DNA from: Candidatus Nitrososphaera evergladensis SR1
GTDB lineage: Archaea > Thermoproteota > Nitrososphaeria > Nitrososphaerales > Nitrososphaeraceae
Assembly (NCBI RefSeq): GCF_000730285.1
Contig: NZ_CP007174.1
Coordinates: 1,116,001-1,180,000 of the forward strand
Reading direction: 5' to 3'
Length of the DNA: 64,000 bases
Position 1 is the first letter of the stretch. Each line of letters opens with the position of its first letter. A program made the translations under genes and the position numbers. This document shows, piece by piece, positions 51,803 to 60,143 of the stretch. The notes below the pieces were generated by a model. The model had not been told where the DNA came from. It saw only the letters and a program-made list of their open reading frames with translations, and ran no database searches.

Positions 51803-51818
51803 CCTTTTCCTCTGGGCT

Positions 51819-52067
51819 GTGCAGCATATCTTTAAGGTGACAAAGTCCGTGGGAGAAGCTACAGCAAATCTGGAGCTGTACGATGGCAATAGCCTCGCAC
51901 TTCTTGAATCCGAGTCGTTTTCCGACCTGTACACCCTGAATTTCCACCTTCAGACGCTTGCGACAAAGTACAAGACTGCGGGTGGGCTTCTCATCGTGCA
52001 CGACAAAGCCAAGAACAGCGTAGAATTGTCTTTGGCAAAGGACGAAAACTCGCTTTTTGTGAGCTAG
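51819..52067 (+). CDS. Small hypothetical protein
   Basis: An 82-residue soluble alpha/beta protein (HIFKVTKSVGEATANLELYD, TAGGLLIVHDKAKNSVELSL) with a GTG start 17 bp after the previous stop. No motif is recognised. Its last bases overlap the convergent zinc-ribbon gene. Confidence 0.6.
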   Translation: MQHIFKVTKSVGEATANLELYDGNSLALLESESFSDLYTLNFHLQTLATKYKTAGGLLIVHDKAKNSVELSLAKDENSLFVS

Positions 52068-52303
52068 CCTCTGTTGCTCTTGTTTTCCTTGTAGTTGCGG
52101 ATGGCAATTGCCACCTTGCTGGTGGTGTGGCAGAGCGGGCATTCAGCCCAGCTGTGGCCTCCAAAGTACTGCCATTCGTGGCCGCACCGGCCGTACGTGC
52201 ACTTTAGCCACTTGCCCTTGGGCACTTTGGGCCACTTGTCCTGCATGGGCTTTCTTGCCCTGCGGGCCGCCCTTGGAAACCTCTTGCCGCCAAATGCTGG
52301 CAA
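52064..52303 (-). CDS. Zinc-ribbon protein of unknown function
   Basis: C-x4-C ... C-x2-C in KCTYGRCGHEWQYFGGHSWA and ECPLCHTTSK, typical of a small zinc ribbon. I favour a start at TTG 52303 (79 residues, PAFGGKRFPRAARRARKPMQ), about 16 bp after the start predicted from CTTTAAATT near 52345; ATG 52246 (60 residues) is the alternative. The open frame runs to 52453, but its first part does not look coding. Confidence 0.65.
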   Translation of the reverse strand: MPAFGGKRFPRAARRARKPMQDKWPKVPKGKWLKCTYGRCGHEWQYFGGHSWAECPLCHTTSKVAIAIRNYKENKSNRG

Positions 52304-52418
52304 TATTATTACTCTCTGCCGTACAGCCAGCCTCTCTGGCAATTTAAAGACAGCTAAAGTACACACACACACAAGTCCTGGAATAAAAAAAGAAAAGGAA
52401 GGATTTTTTCGGTGCTTT

Positions 52419-52982
52419 TTACGGTATCGACCTGCCGTACAGCTTGCCTTCAAGCGCGAGCTTGTACATCTCTGCTACATACGGGTTCTTGGCCGGCGTT
52501 TCCTGCTGCAGCTCGACGAGCCTCGCGTACACCCTTACCACGTACGCAAGGGCGCCCATGAATGCCACTACGACACCCATGTTGAACATCCAGTGGTTCG
52601 GGACGGAGAAGATTTCCTCGACCATCCAAAAGTGCCACATCTCGTTTACGCCGACTGTGAACATGGTCGCCAGATAGCCAATGATGGTTATCTTTAGGCC
52701 TGTGTTCATCGAGTTGTTTGGACCTCTGAGGACAGGGACCCTTCTGTCATACATTGCGACGAGCCCCCAGCCAACGGGCAGGGCGATAAAGTGGCTGTAC
52801 AGCCACTAGTGGGCCGGCGTGAATGCAGAATCGCGGATGGACGTCTGGTGCAGCGAACCATCTACGTAGTTGTCTATCTCCACGGACAGTGCTATCTGAG
52901 CCAGCACTATGACCATGATGTAGATCTTTTTCAGCCGCTGTACCTCTACTTCTTTCGGTATGAGTGATGGTATGAGAGCCAT
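52419..52982 (-). pseudogene. amoC: amoC copy interrupted by an in-frame TAG
   Basis: Ammonia monooxygenase subunit C, a multi-helix membrane protein. The N-terminal part (LIPKEVEVQRLKKIYIMVIV, NYVDGSLHQTSIRDSAFTPA) and the C-terminal part (WLYSHFIALPVGWG, YDRRVPVLRGPNNSMNTGLK, NEMWHFWMVEEIFSVPNHWM) are in the same frame, separated by one TAG at 52806-52808, codon 59 from ATG 52982. The family has Trp there (HWWLYSH), so TGG to TAG is a single change. Otherwise the 187-codon gene looks intact. Soil ammonia oxidisers carry several amoC copies, so this one may be dispensable, read through, or a sequencing error. No amoA, amoB or amoX is in the window. Confidence 0.88.
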
Positions 52983-53194
52983 GGCGTACCCTGAATAATG
53001 TGACATTCTTATGAATGTATCCAATATTGAATATTATCATATAATTATACTAGTATCTGCTATGTTATCACCGTGTATCCATATAGTGGCATATAGAAAA
53101 AATAACTATTAGATCATAACAGTGAATATTTATGTTAATATGTAGATTCTACAAGATAACGATAGTATCTTGACTACATATGCAAGTAATGTAT

Positions 53195-53230
53195 TCGAAA
53201 GCAAACGCACTTTCGACAAGTCTTATATAG
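53195..53230 (+). promoter_or_regulatory. nirK promoter with upstream inverted repeat
   Basis: TCGAAAG (53195-53201) and CTTTCGA (53210-53216) form an inverted repeat just upstream of the TATA box CTTATATAG (53222-53230), which stands 26-28 bp before the nirK ATG. Position upstream of TATA fits an activator site. Confidence 0.5.
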
Positions 53231-53253
53231 ATCACGTTGATTATCGGTAGGCA

Positions 53254-54432
53254 ATGAACAAGGCAATCATTGCAGGGTTGGCTGCCGGTGTTCTGGTAGT
53301 GGGTTTAATTTTCAGTCCACTTTTCAATGGATTCCCACTTTCAGCGGCACAGGCTGCTCCGACTGGTGTCACTAGACACTATACCTTGATCGCAAACGAG
53401 AAAGTCGTTCAGGTGGCCCCTGACGACGCTCTGCATCCGGGCGGAATAATGTACAACGCAATGGTCTTCAACGGCACTATCCCCGGTCCAGTCATGGCGT
53501 CAAACGTGGGCGACACCGTGGAAATCACCTTGAAGAATGAAGGCAAGCAGATCCACAGCATCGACTTCCACGCGGCCATTGGCCCAAGTCAGGTGCTCTC
53601 TGGCAACGTTGCTCCGGGAGAATCCAAGACTTGGACGTTCAACACACCAAACTCTGGCGCATTCCTGTACCACTGTGGTGCTGACGGCCTCAACGGCGTA
53701 TGGGAGCACATTGCAAACGGCATGTACGGCGGATTCGTAGTGCACCCGACAAATGAGGCTCCAGCAAAGGAGTTCTATGTGGTATTCGGTGAAATCTACA
53801 ACAGCGCAGACGGCGGTCTGTTCGTTGGTGCAAACAAGACAGGCTCATTTGACATTACCAAGTTTGCAACAGAGCAGCCTGACCTCATCCTGACCAACGG
53901 CATGGCGCACAAGTACGCTCCAGCTGTCGGCCAAGCAGTCAAGCTTACTCTGAATGCCAACGCCACGCTCTTTAAGGTCAAGCCTGGCGAACTCACAAGA
54001 TGGTACATCGTGGCTCCAGGACCAAACGAGGGAGTTTCGTTCCACTTCATCTCCGGCCAGATTGACGTAAAGGACGGATCGTTCAAGGGCAGGGGTATGA
54101 CGCAGGAAAGGAATGAAGAAACTTGGTGGGTGCCGGTAGGCTCTGCTTCAGTGATCGAGTCTACGTTCCCTGAAGAAGGCATCTATGTGGGCGTCGACCA
54201 CAACATGGCTCACGTCGTAAGGGGCGGAGCGTTTGTAGTCCAGGCCACAAACAACTCTACCGCAGATGACGTGCCACCAGAAGCGTGGGTTCCATCAAAG
54301 GCATGGCTGACTGAACACCCAACGATGGGAGGTTCCATGACGGGCGGCTCCGCGATGGAGGGCTCTTCTGGCAACGCCACATCGAGCGGTGGTAACGCCA
54401 CATCATCTGGCGGCAACACCACCTCGGGTTAA
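53254..54432 (+). CDS. nirK: Copper-containing nitrite reductase NirK
   Basis: Reduces nitrite to NO in the archaeal ammonia-oxidation metabolism; located outside the membrane. The 392-residue precursor has a signal peptide (IIAGLAAGVLVVGLIFSPLF). Cupredoxin domain 1 has the type 2 ligand region SIDFHAAIGP and the type 1 site LYHCGADGLNGVWEHIANGM; domain 2 supplies SFHFISGQ and VGVDHNMAHVV. From about residue 355 a Ser/Gly/Asn/Thr repeat tail (NATSSGGNATSSGGNTTSG) follows, unusual and likely glycosylated. It is probably a strong, leaderless gene. Confidence 0.93.
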   Translation: MNKAIIAGLAAGVLVVGLIFSPLFNGFPLSAAQAAPTGVTRHYTLIANEKVVQVAPDDALHPGGIMYNAMVFNGTIPGPVMASNVGDTVEITLKNEGKQIHSIDFHAAIGPSQVLSGNVAPGESKTWTFNTPNSGAFLYHCGADGLNGVWEHIANGMYGGFVVHPTNEAPAKEFYVVFGEIYNSADGGLFVGANKTGSFDITKFATEQPDLILTNGMAHKYAPAVGQAVKLTLNANATLFKVKPGELTRWYIVAPGPNEGVSFHFISGQIDVKDGSFKGRGMTQERNEETWWVPVGSASVIESTFPEEGIYVGVDHNMAHVVRGGAFVVQATNNSTADDVPPEAWVPSKAWLTEHPTMGGSMTGGSAMEGSSGNATSSGGNATSSGGNTTSG

Positions 54433-54447
54433 GAGTCCCTGTAGAGC

Positions 54448-54497
54448 AATGATGATGGAAGGCGAAAAGCCTCCATCATTACTTTCTCTTTTCTTTT
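54448..54497 (+). terminator. Hairpin terminator after nirK
   Basis: ATGATGGAAGGC pairs with GCCTCCATCAT around GAAAA, with one bulged A, followed by T-rich ACTTTCTCTTTTCTTTTTC. It lies about 20 bp past the nirK stop. Confidence 0.7.
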
Positions 54498-54548
54498 TCT
54501 ATAAAAACCACAAAGCTTTTCTATCGATTCCTTCGATTCTAGCAACTG

Positions 54549-54842
54549 ATGGCCAAGCGCCAGTTTACCATTGACACCGGCAAGGAACAGATACCTGTAG
54601 AAGGGCACGTGCACCGGAACGTCGCCGTCAAGTACCTGATGAAGAGGCGCAGGTCGGTCCTCATGACCAAGAACCCTGAAAAGGTCGAGAAGTTGTTTGC
54701 AGACCTGCCGACCACAATAAAGATAATCGGCAAGCAGGTGACAAAGGAGTACAAGGTAAACTGGCAGCGCGAAGGCACCGAGGACACGTACGCGGGGTCG
54801 CGCTTTGTGTTCACGATGGATGAAGTTGGCATTCCCGGCTAG
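54549..54842 (+). CDS. Small conserved-looking hypothetical protein
   Basis: A 97-residue basic protein (AKRQFTIDTGKEQIPVEGHV, NPEKVEKLFADLPTTIKIIG) with alternating strands and helices. No motif is recognised. CTATAAAAACC at about 54499-54509 is a good TATA box. It stands alone. Confidence 0.65.
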   Translation: MAKRQFTIDTGKEQIPVEGHVHRNVAVKYLMKRRRSVLMTKNPEKVEKLFADLPTTIKIIGKQVTKEYKVNWQREGTEDTYAGSRFVFTMDEVGIPG

Positions 54843-54961
54843 ACATTTTCGTAAGCTAGGGACTTTCTCAATGGCGCGGCATTTGACGAAAGTTATTTTT
54901 TGTTGCGCCGGTGCCGTTCAGGATGAGATATTGCATTATTATTAGTGTAATTAATTAGTCC

Positions 54962-55126
54962 TTGTCGACAAATAACAACCTGTACGAGATGAAGCATGCC
55001 CTCTGTCCCTCATGTGCTTTTGACTTTGTGCTTGCGGATTTGAACCGGATTGACAATGATACGTTTGAATGTCCAAGTTGCCATCGTCTGAGCAACGTCA
55101 AGGATCTTTTCGTTTTTGAACGTTAG
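54962..55126 (+). CDS. Small zinc-ribbon protein
   Basis: A 54-codon frame from TTG 54962 (45 codons from ATG 54989). C-x2-C pairs occur in ALCPSCAFDFVLADLNRIDN and TFECPSCHRLSNVKDLFVFE, a compact zinc ribbon. An AT-rich stretch (ATTATTATTAG near 54930) is 26-30 bp upstream of the TTG. It could be a transcription- or RNA-related accessory protein; the function is unknown. Confidence 0.6.
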   Translation: MSTNNNLYEMKHALCPSCAFDFVLADLNRIDNDTFECPSCHRLSNVKDLFVFER

Positions 55127-55424
55127 TGCGACATACATACTGTACGATTTTTTCCAGTCAGAGATCATTATATCGACGTTCATTGTTTTTGTGGGCACGC
55201 CAGTTTGAGAGAAAGCATAAAAATGTTTTTGCACATAATCTTGTCAAGGTAGATTTGCCTCGGATTTCGTAGTTAAGAAAAGAAGAAGAGGAAGATCAAA
55301 ACAACCGGATGCTGCGATATTCTCCGGCGAGGAAGAGATCGCCGAAATAAAAAAAGAAAAGGACAATGATGGTTTCAGGCTCGTAAGACGCAGAGACGGG
55401 CTGGAATGGCTGCTTACCAATAAT

Positions 55425-55865
55425 GTGCATGGAGAGCCCCGGCCCTTTTCGTTCTCTGTGCGCAAATTGGCAAGAACAAATCGGCATGGCAAAAGCGATG
55501 ACAATGTATCATTGAAAGACGAAGTATTTGTTGTACGTGAACAGCTGTTCAAGCACAACAATAACTTTTACATGCTGGCTGGCCATCCTGCAGGCAAGCA
55601 CTGGGATGAACACATCCATGGTGCAACAAGATACATCAGCAGGCTGGATGATTTTGATGATTATAGCAGTACCGACCTTTCACAGATCGACTACCAGCAC
55701 CGCGATCTGCGAGACAAGATAAAGAGGCTGCGTGGTACGGCGGTGGGTGAGGCATCCGGCTTGGGAATAGAAGAGAAAGGCCATCATGTGCGGCTGGATG
55801 ACGAACTGGCGGACGTGGGGCTATTTATCGCTGCGATTTCCTACTTGATGTACGCGTCCGCTTGA
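55425..55865 (+). CDS. Unknown protein, 5' end possibly disrupted
   Basis: From GTG 55425 a 146-residue soluble protein with a helical C-terminal part (SQIDYQHRDLRDKIKRLRGT, DDELADVGLFIAAISYLMYA). The same frame stays open to 55251 with protein-like sequence (RRRGRSKQPDAAIFSGEEEI, DNDGFRLVRRRDGLEWLLTN) but has no ATG, GTG or TTG there. A TATA box (GCATAAAAATG, near 55215) predicts a start near 55250, where TTG 55255 is in another frame and stops after five codons. Either a one-base frameshift broke the start, or translation begins at GTG 55425. Confidence 0.55.
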   Translation: MHGEPRPFSFSVRKLARTNRHGKSDDNVSLKDEVFVVREQLFKHNNNFYMLAGHPAGKHWDEHIHGATRYISRLDDFDDYSSTDLSQIDYQHRDLRDKIKRLRGTAVGEASGLGIEEKGHHVRLDDELADVGLFIAAISYLMYASA

Positions 55866-56001
55866 GTCACCCAGTTCAAGAGCCGCTTATGTACATTTTT
55901 GTGTCACGCGGATATATGCGGCGGCATTTTTATTTTACTATTGCAGATATTTGCAAACCGCAAGTAACTCTATTAAGCAAAAAAGTCCATAGAGGTTCTT
56001 G

Positions 56002-57513
56002 ATGGTTGAGCCGAACCGCGTCGGCGCATTTCCATTTCGCAAGGCGGACGCGGGAGAGCGAAAAACCAATTTTTCGGAGGTTCAGCAACCCTATTCAGAA
56101 GAGGAGGTCATGCAAGAGGCGGAACGCTGCCTTCTGTGCGGCACTCCCGTGTGCATTGACGCATGTCCTGTCCTTTTGGACGTCAGGGGCATGAACGAGG
56201 CCGCCGCAAGGGGCGACTTTAAGACGGCCTACGAGCGGATCAGGGAAACAAATCCCTTGCTGGGTGTGACTGCCCGGTGCTGCCCTCAGCTACAAGGATT
56301 GTGCGAAGACGCCTGCGTGCTAAAGTGGTCGGGACAGCCAATCGGGATAGGCCTAATTCAAAGATATGTCGCCGACTGGGAAAGAAAGCACCGCCGACAA
56401 CAGCAACAATTGCCATCGCCGTCCGTGTCCATCGAGCCGGATACCGGGAAAAAAGTGGCAGTCATAGGTGCAGGTCCTGCCGGCCTCGCAGGCTCGGAAC
56501 TTCTCCGGAGGTACGGCCACAAAGTCACGGTATACGAAGCGTCTGCCATGCCCGGCGGAACGGCGTGGTACGGGGTTCCGGATTATCATCTTCCAAAAGA
56601 TGTCCTGCTTGACGAAATCGAAAAGATCAAGGCCATGGGAGTAGACATCCGCACCGGCGTTACCGTGGGAAAGGACGCTACTCTTGCCCAGCTTTTAGAC
56701 GAGAACGATGCGGTTTTGATTACCACTGGCTGCAAGGATGCTCGGGACCTTGATACCCCCGGGAGTGACCTGAAGGGAGTGTTGTCAGGGTATGACTTTC
56801 TTGAAAGCGTCTTTTCAGACGGCGTGGGCAACTATTTGAAGAATCCCAAGTACGACCTCGGCACCGAAATAATCGTGATAGGGGGTGGAGATACGTCTCT
56901 TGATTGCGCCAGGACCGCGTTGAGGCTTACAAAAGGAAGGGGAAACGTCACCGTGCTGTGCAGGCAGCCCGAGACCGAACTGCACACCGACCCTATAATG
57001 CTTGAAGAGGCAAAGGAAGAGGGGGTGAAATTCAGGTTTCTCGTACAGGCCCGGTCTTTTGAAGGCGACAGCAACGGCCATGTCACTGCGGCTCTAATAG
57101 ACAGTTTGCGCGCAGGCGCACCCGGTGGCCAGTCCGGAAAGCAAAAGCTAGAGCCTATACCCGATAAAGAGTTCAAGATGCCTTGCTCAACCGTGCTGGT
57201 GGCAATCGGAAGAGGACCAAACTCCTTTCTGCAAAAAAAGGCAGGGATAGAAATGGGCAAGCGCAATGCGATCGCAGTAGGCGACGATCACAAGACATCT
57301 GTGGAAAGAGTCTTTGCCGCAGGGGACGTTACCAGCGGCGAAACCCTGATCGTAAAAGCCATGGAAAAAGGGCGCGACGGAGCGCAGAGGGTCCATGAAT
57401 ACCTGATGCATATGGAAGCCAACCACATGTCATTTTACGAAAAATACTACAAGGAAAGGTCGTACGACAGGATGCTTGCCGGCAAAGAGGATAAAGTGAT
57501 GCCTCCTGATTGA
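56002..57513 (+). CDS. GltD-like NADPH-dependent Fe-S flavin oxidoreductase
   Basis: A 503-residue protein of the glutamate-synthase small-subunit / NfnB family. The N-terminal Fe-S domain has CLLCGTPVCIDACPVLLD and CCPQLQGLCEDACVLKW. FAD and NADPH Rossmann motifs are VAVIGAGPAGLAGSELLRRY and IIVIGGGDTSLDCARTALRL, and GDVTSGETLIVKAMEKGRDG closes the FAD site. It passes electrons between NADPH and a partner; no gltB-like partner is next to it, so glutamate synthesis is not proven. TTG 55999 is an alternative start one codon upstream. Confidence 0.88.
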   Translation: MVEPNRVGAFPFRKADAGERKTNFSEVQQPYSEEEVMQEAERCLLCGTPVCIDACPVLLDVRGMNEAAARGDFKTAYERIRETNPLLGVTARCCPQLQGLCEDACVLKWSGQPIGIGLIQRYVADWERKHRRQQQQLPSPSVSIEPDTGKKVAVIGAGPAGLAGSELLRRYGHKVTVYEASAMPGGTAWYGVPDYHLPKDVLLDEIEKIKAMGVDIRTGVTVGKDATLAQLLDENDAVLITTGCKDARDLDTPGSDLKGVLSGYDFLESVFSDGVGNYLKNPKYDLGTEIIVIGGGDTSLDCARTALRLTKGRGNVTVLCRQPETELHTDPIMLEEAKEEGVKFRFLVQARSFEGDSNGHVTAALIDSLRAGAPGGQSGKQKLEPIPDKEFKMPCSTVLVAIGRGPNSFLQKKAGIEMGKRNAIAVGDDHKTSVERVFAAGDVTSGETLIVKAMEKGRDGAQRVHEYLMHMEANHMSFYEKYYKERSYDRMLAGKEDKVMPPD

Positions 57514-57573
57514 GAAAAGATGGATGCTTATCTTTATAAATTCGATTTGAATTGCGTTCATTGTTTGCCTCGC

Positions 57574-57972
57574 GTGAGCAGCAAAAATAACGCCCTTGTT
57601 TTTGGCATAATCGGGGCCGTCGCAATAGCGCTTGTCGTGGTGTACACTGTCCCGCTAAAGCTCCCCGGAGAAAAGCCAAAGACGTTCCGCGTAAATGCAG
57701 ACAACTTTTTCAAGATTAAAGTGGGCGAGAAAGCGCCGTTTGTTGGCGTTGCCAGAGACGGAGTTGAGCCTTACCGGTATGCGTGGAACTTTGGCGACGG
57801 CGGGACTTCGCAGCTGCAGAACACCACACACGTTTACACAAAAGAGGGAAGCTACAAGGTTACGCTGGCTGTGACAGACGCCGCCGGGACGGTGACTAGC
57901 ATATCAAACACGGTTACCGTCTATCCACCGGACGCCAACTTTACCCGGCAGGATCGCCTGCTTGACTATTGA
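57574..57972 (+). CDS. Membrane-anchored PKD-domain protein
   Basis: A 132-residue protein with one N-terminal membrane helix (NNALVFGIIGAVAIALVVVY) and an external PKD domain whose hallmark is RYAWNFGDGGTSQLQNTTHV followed by YTKEGSYKVTLAVTDAAG. Such domains mediate surface contacts. The TATA box CTTTATAAAT (57533-57542) argues for GTG 57574 (or TTG 57565) instead of ATG 57520, which lies upstream of it. Confidence 0.75.
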   Translation: MSSKNNALVFGIIGAVAIALVVVYTVPLKLPGEKPKTFRVNADNFFKIKVGEKAPFVGVARDGVEPYRYAWNFGDGGTSQLQNTTHVYTKEGSYKVTLAVTDAAGTVTSISNTVTVYPPDANFTRQDRLLDY

Positions 57973-58026
57973 TGATGACAACCGACCGCAAAGAATTATA
58001 CGGGCACGGCTGAAAACAGCGCTGTA

Positions 58027-58956
58027 TTGAACAGCGTCAACTTTGTCGTGCTCGGCAACCCTGCAATAGCAGGCGAGCTTGGCAAAAAGGGCACGTCTAC
58101 CGACATTACGATATATGACCGCAAGACTGCGGACATTGTCTACACTTGGACCGTTCCAGTCACATTTCCTGACAAGATCCAGCCGCTCATGCAGGCGGTA
58201 AACATTGCAGAGTACGCGATACTGAACGTGTCAAAACTTGACAGGTTCCTTGGCGAGCAGGTGCTTGCACTTGACTATTCGGGCATAAAGGACGGCTTTG
58301 TGCTGCATTCGTACGAGGTCGACCGTGAAAAACTAAAGGCGCTGCTGAAAGGCACGTCGCTTGCAAACTACCAGTTCGTAGACGGCGTCGACCAGCTGAA
58401 ACAGGAAATGGCAAAACTCGTTCCAAAAGGGCAGGAAGGGCCGGTGATGATACCCGTCGACCACGCGTTTGACGTCAAGGGCGTCGGGACGGTGGTCCTT
58501 GGGGTGGTGAGGCAGGGAAGCATCAAGGCGTACGACGAGCTGACGCTCCAGCCCTCCGGCAAGGGCGTGCTTGTAAAATCGATACAGATGCACGACGACC
58601 CTGTGGAAAGTTCGTCAAGCCCTGCGCGGGTGGGCCTTGCGGTAAAGGGGCCTTCTGCAGGCGACATCTCGCGGGGCGACGTGATATGCGCTTCCGGGAC
58701 AGTCAGAGTGGCTTCCGGGCCCGTGACTGCAAAATTCCAGAAAAGCCCCTTTTTCAAGGGCGATCTTGCCGACAACCAGATGTACATGCTGTCTGCAGGG
58801 ATGCAGATTAGGCCGGTGAAGGTCAAGCTGTCTGCTGGCGAGATTCTGGAGATAACGCCGGAAAAGCCGATGGTGTACCTGCCGGGGCAGGCGTGCGTGC
58901 TCTTAAAGCCTGACAGCCAGACCACGAGGATAATAGGCAAGGGCATTTTTCAGTAA
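58027..58956 (+). CDS. EF1A/SelB-like protein with degenerate GTPase domain
   Basis: A 309-residue protein. The first 120 residues resemble the G domain of translational GTPases by strand order (NSVNFVVLGNPAIAGELGKK), but the P-loop GxxxxGK[ST] and NKxD motifs are not there. Residues about 145-225 match EF-Tu domain 2 (VMIPVDHAFDVKGVGTVVLG, VVRQGSIKAYDELTLQPSGK) and the rest domain 3 (VTAKFQKSPFFKGDLADNQM). It is probably a paralogue of aSelB or EF1A that no longer hydrolyses GTP. TTG start, leaderless (TATA-like AATTATACG near 57998). Confidence 0.75.
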   Translation: MNSVNFVVLGNPAIAGELGKKGTSTDITIYDRKTADIVYTWTVPVTFPDKIQPLMQAVNIAEYAILNVSKLDRFLGEQVLALDYSGIKDGFVLHSYEVDREKLKALLKGTSLANYQFVDGVDQLKQEMAKLVPKGQEGPVMIPVDHAFDVKGVGTVVLGVVRQGSIKAYDELTLQPSGKGVLVKSIQMHDDPVESSSSPARVGLAVKGPSAGDISRGDVICASGTVRVASGPVTAKFQKSPFFKGDLADNQMYMLSAGMQIRPVKVKLSAGEILEITPEKPMVYLPGQACVLLKPDSQTTRIIGKGIFQ

Positions 58957-59022
58957 GAAAACGCTTATCGACAGGCGCGCCGCATTACTGCCATCCGCAG
59001 GGTACATTCCGAAAAAAAGGGC

Positions 59023-59562
59023 GTGCGAGTCTTTGCAATAGCCGAGAGTTTCAGAAAGGCTGCAAAAAGCTCCGTCCTTGCAGGCGTGGTCATGCGCCGC
59101 GACCTTGTCATAGACGGCATGGCGTTTGGCAGGGCAACCGTCGGCGGAGACGACGCCACTGGCGCGATTGTTTCAATGTACGCGTCGCTTGGACGCGACG
59201 ATGTCAACTGCATCCTGCTTGACGGCCTTGTCATAAGCATGTACAACATCATTGACGGCGAGCAAGTCATGCAAGGCACCGGCCTGCCGGTGATTGCGAT
59301 AACGTTTGAGGATTCAAAAGGGCTTGAAGGGGCGATCAGGCACCATTTCCAGCAAGGGTGGGAAGAAAAGGTGGAAAAATATCGCAGGCTTGGGGTGCGG
59401 GAGCGGGTGACGCTCAAGACCGGCAAGGCGCTGTATACAAGATGCTGGGGCATTACGCAAAAACGCGCCACTGCGGTGCTGAATGCCTTTACCTTGCAGG
59501 GGGCGCTGCCAGAGCCCATCAAGGTCGCCAAGATATCTGCGCGCTCGGCCCTCTCCTTATAA
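59023..59562 (+). CDS. DUF99-family protein (UPF0215)
   Basis: A 179-residue protein with the DUF99 pattern: VRVFAIAESFRKAAKSSVLA, VSMYASLGRDDVNCILLDGL, GLPVIAITFEDSKGLEGAIR. The family includes deoxyuridine-specific endonucleases (endonuclease dU type), but activity here is not shown. GTG 59023 is the first canonical start. The frame stays open upstream with sequence resembling the family N-terminus (ITAIRRVHSEKKG) but offers no ATG/GTG/TTG, so a non-canonical start is possible. Confidence 0.75.
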   Translation: MRVFAIAESFRKAAKSSVLAGVVMRRDLVIDGMAFGRATVGGDDATGAIVSMYASLGRDDVNCILLDGLVISMYNIIDGEQVMQGTGLPVIAITFEDSKGLEGAIRHHFQQGWEEKVEKYRRLGVRERVTLKTGKALYTRCWGITQKRATAVLNAFTLQGALPEPIKVAKISARSALSL

Positions 59563-59615
59563 TAAAGGAAATAGGCGCTGCAAACTCTTTAATTATATTT
59601 TTTACGATAGTACAC

Positions 59616-60065
59616 GTGGAGAGCACGCCCTGCAAGTCAGGCTGGACTGACATGATCAACGAGTCGGTCCACACGAGCGACGATCAAGACATCGGCGATG
59701 TCGAGGCCGTAAGCCGGCATTTTATTGTGGTCAAGCGCGGGTTTGTGCACGTGCACCGCTATTACATCCCTATCTCCAAGGTCGAAGGGTGGGACGGAGA
59801 CGTCCTGTGGCTCCGGATAAGCGAGGACCACGTAAAGAGGAGCTACGAGCGAAACGTATACCCTGACCCGTACAGGTACTATGTCAAGGACCATCCGTAC
59901 TATGAGGCTGGTTACTCTCCATTTCTGACAATCCCAAGAAAATACGAGCCTCCAATCTACTCTGGCGCAACAGCGCCTACAAAATTCATCTACAAATGCG
60001 ACATCTGCGACAAAGAGTTTCCAACAGCCGACGACTTTGAACAGCACGTCAAGATGGCGCACTAG
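59616..60065 (+). CDS. Protein with PRC/DUF2171-like core and C2H2 zinc finger
   Basis: 149 residues from GTG 59616 (ATG 59652 is the alternative). The core (SRHFIVVKRGFVHVHRYYIP, ISKVEGWDGDVLWLRISEDH) resembles PRC-barrel-like DUF2171 domains. The C-terminus is a C2H2 finger KCDICDKEFPTADDFEQHVK. TTATATTTTTTACG about 25 bp upstream is a TATA box. Role unknown; nucleic-acid binding is likely from the finger. Confidence 0.75.
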   Translation: MESTPCKSGWTDMINESVHTSDDQDIGDVEAVSRHFIVVKRGFVHVHRYYIPISKVEGWDGDVLWLRISEDHVKRSYERNVYPDPYRYYVKDHPYYEAGYSPFLTIPRKYEPPIYSGATAPTKFIYKCDICDKEFPTADDFEQHVKMAH

Positions 60066-60143
60066 TGTGCCGACCGCGTGAACTGCTCTGCACGTACACC
60101 TTTACCTATAAATTAGAACTGCCGAGAATAATACCGGCCGGTT

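Noticed and set aside
52363-52376. CA dinucleotide run
   Set aside because: Short simple repeat in an intergenic region with no further structure.
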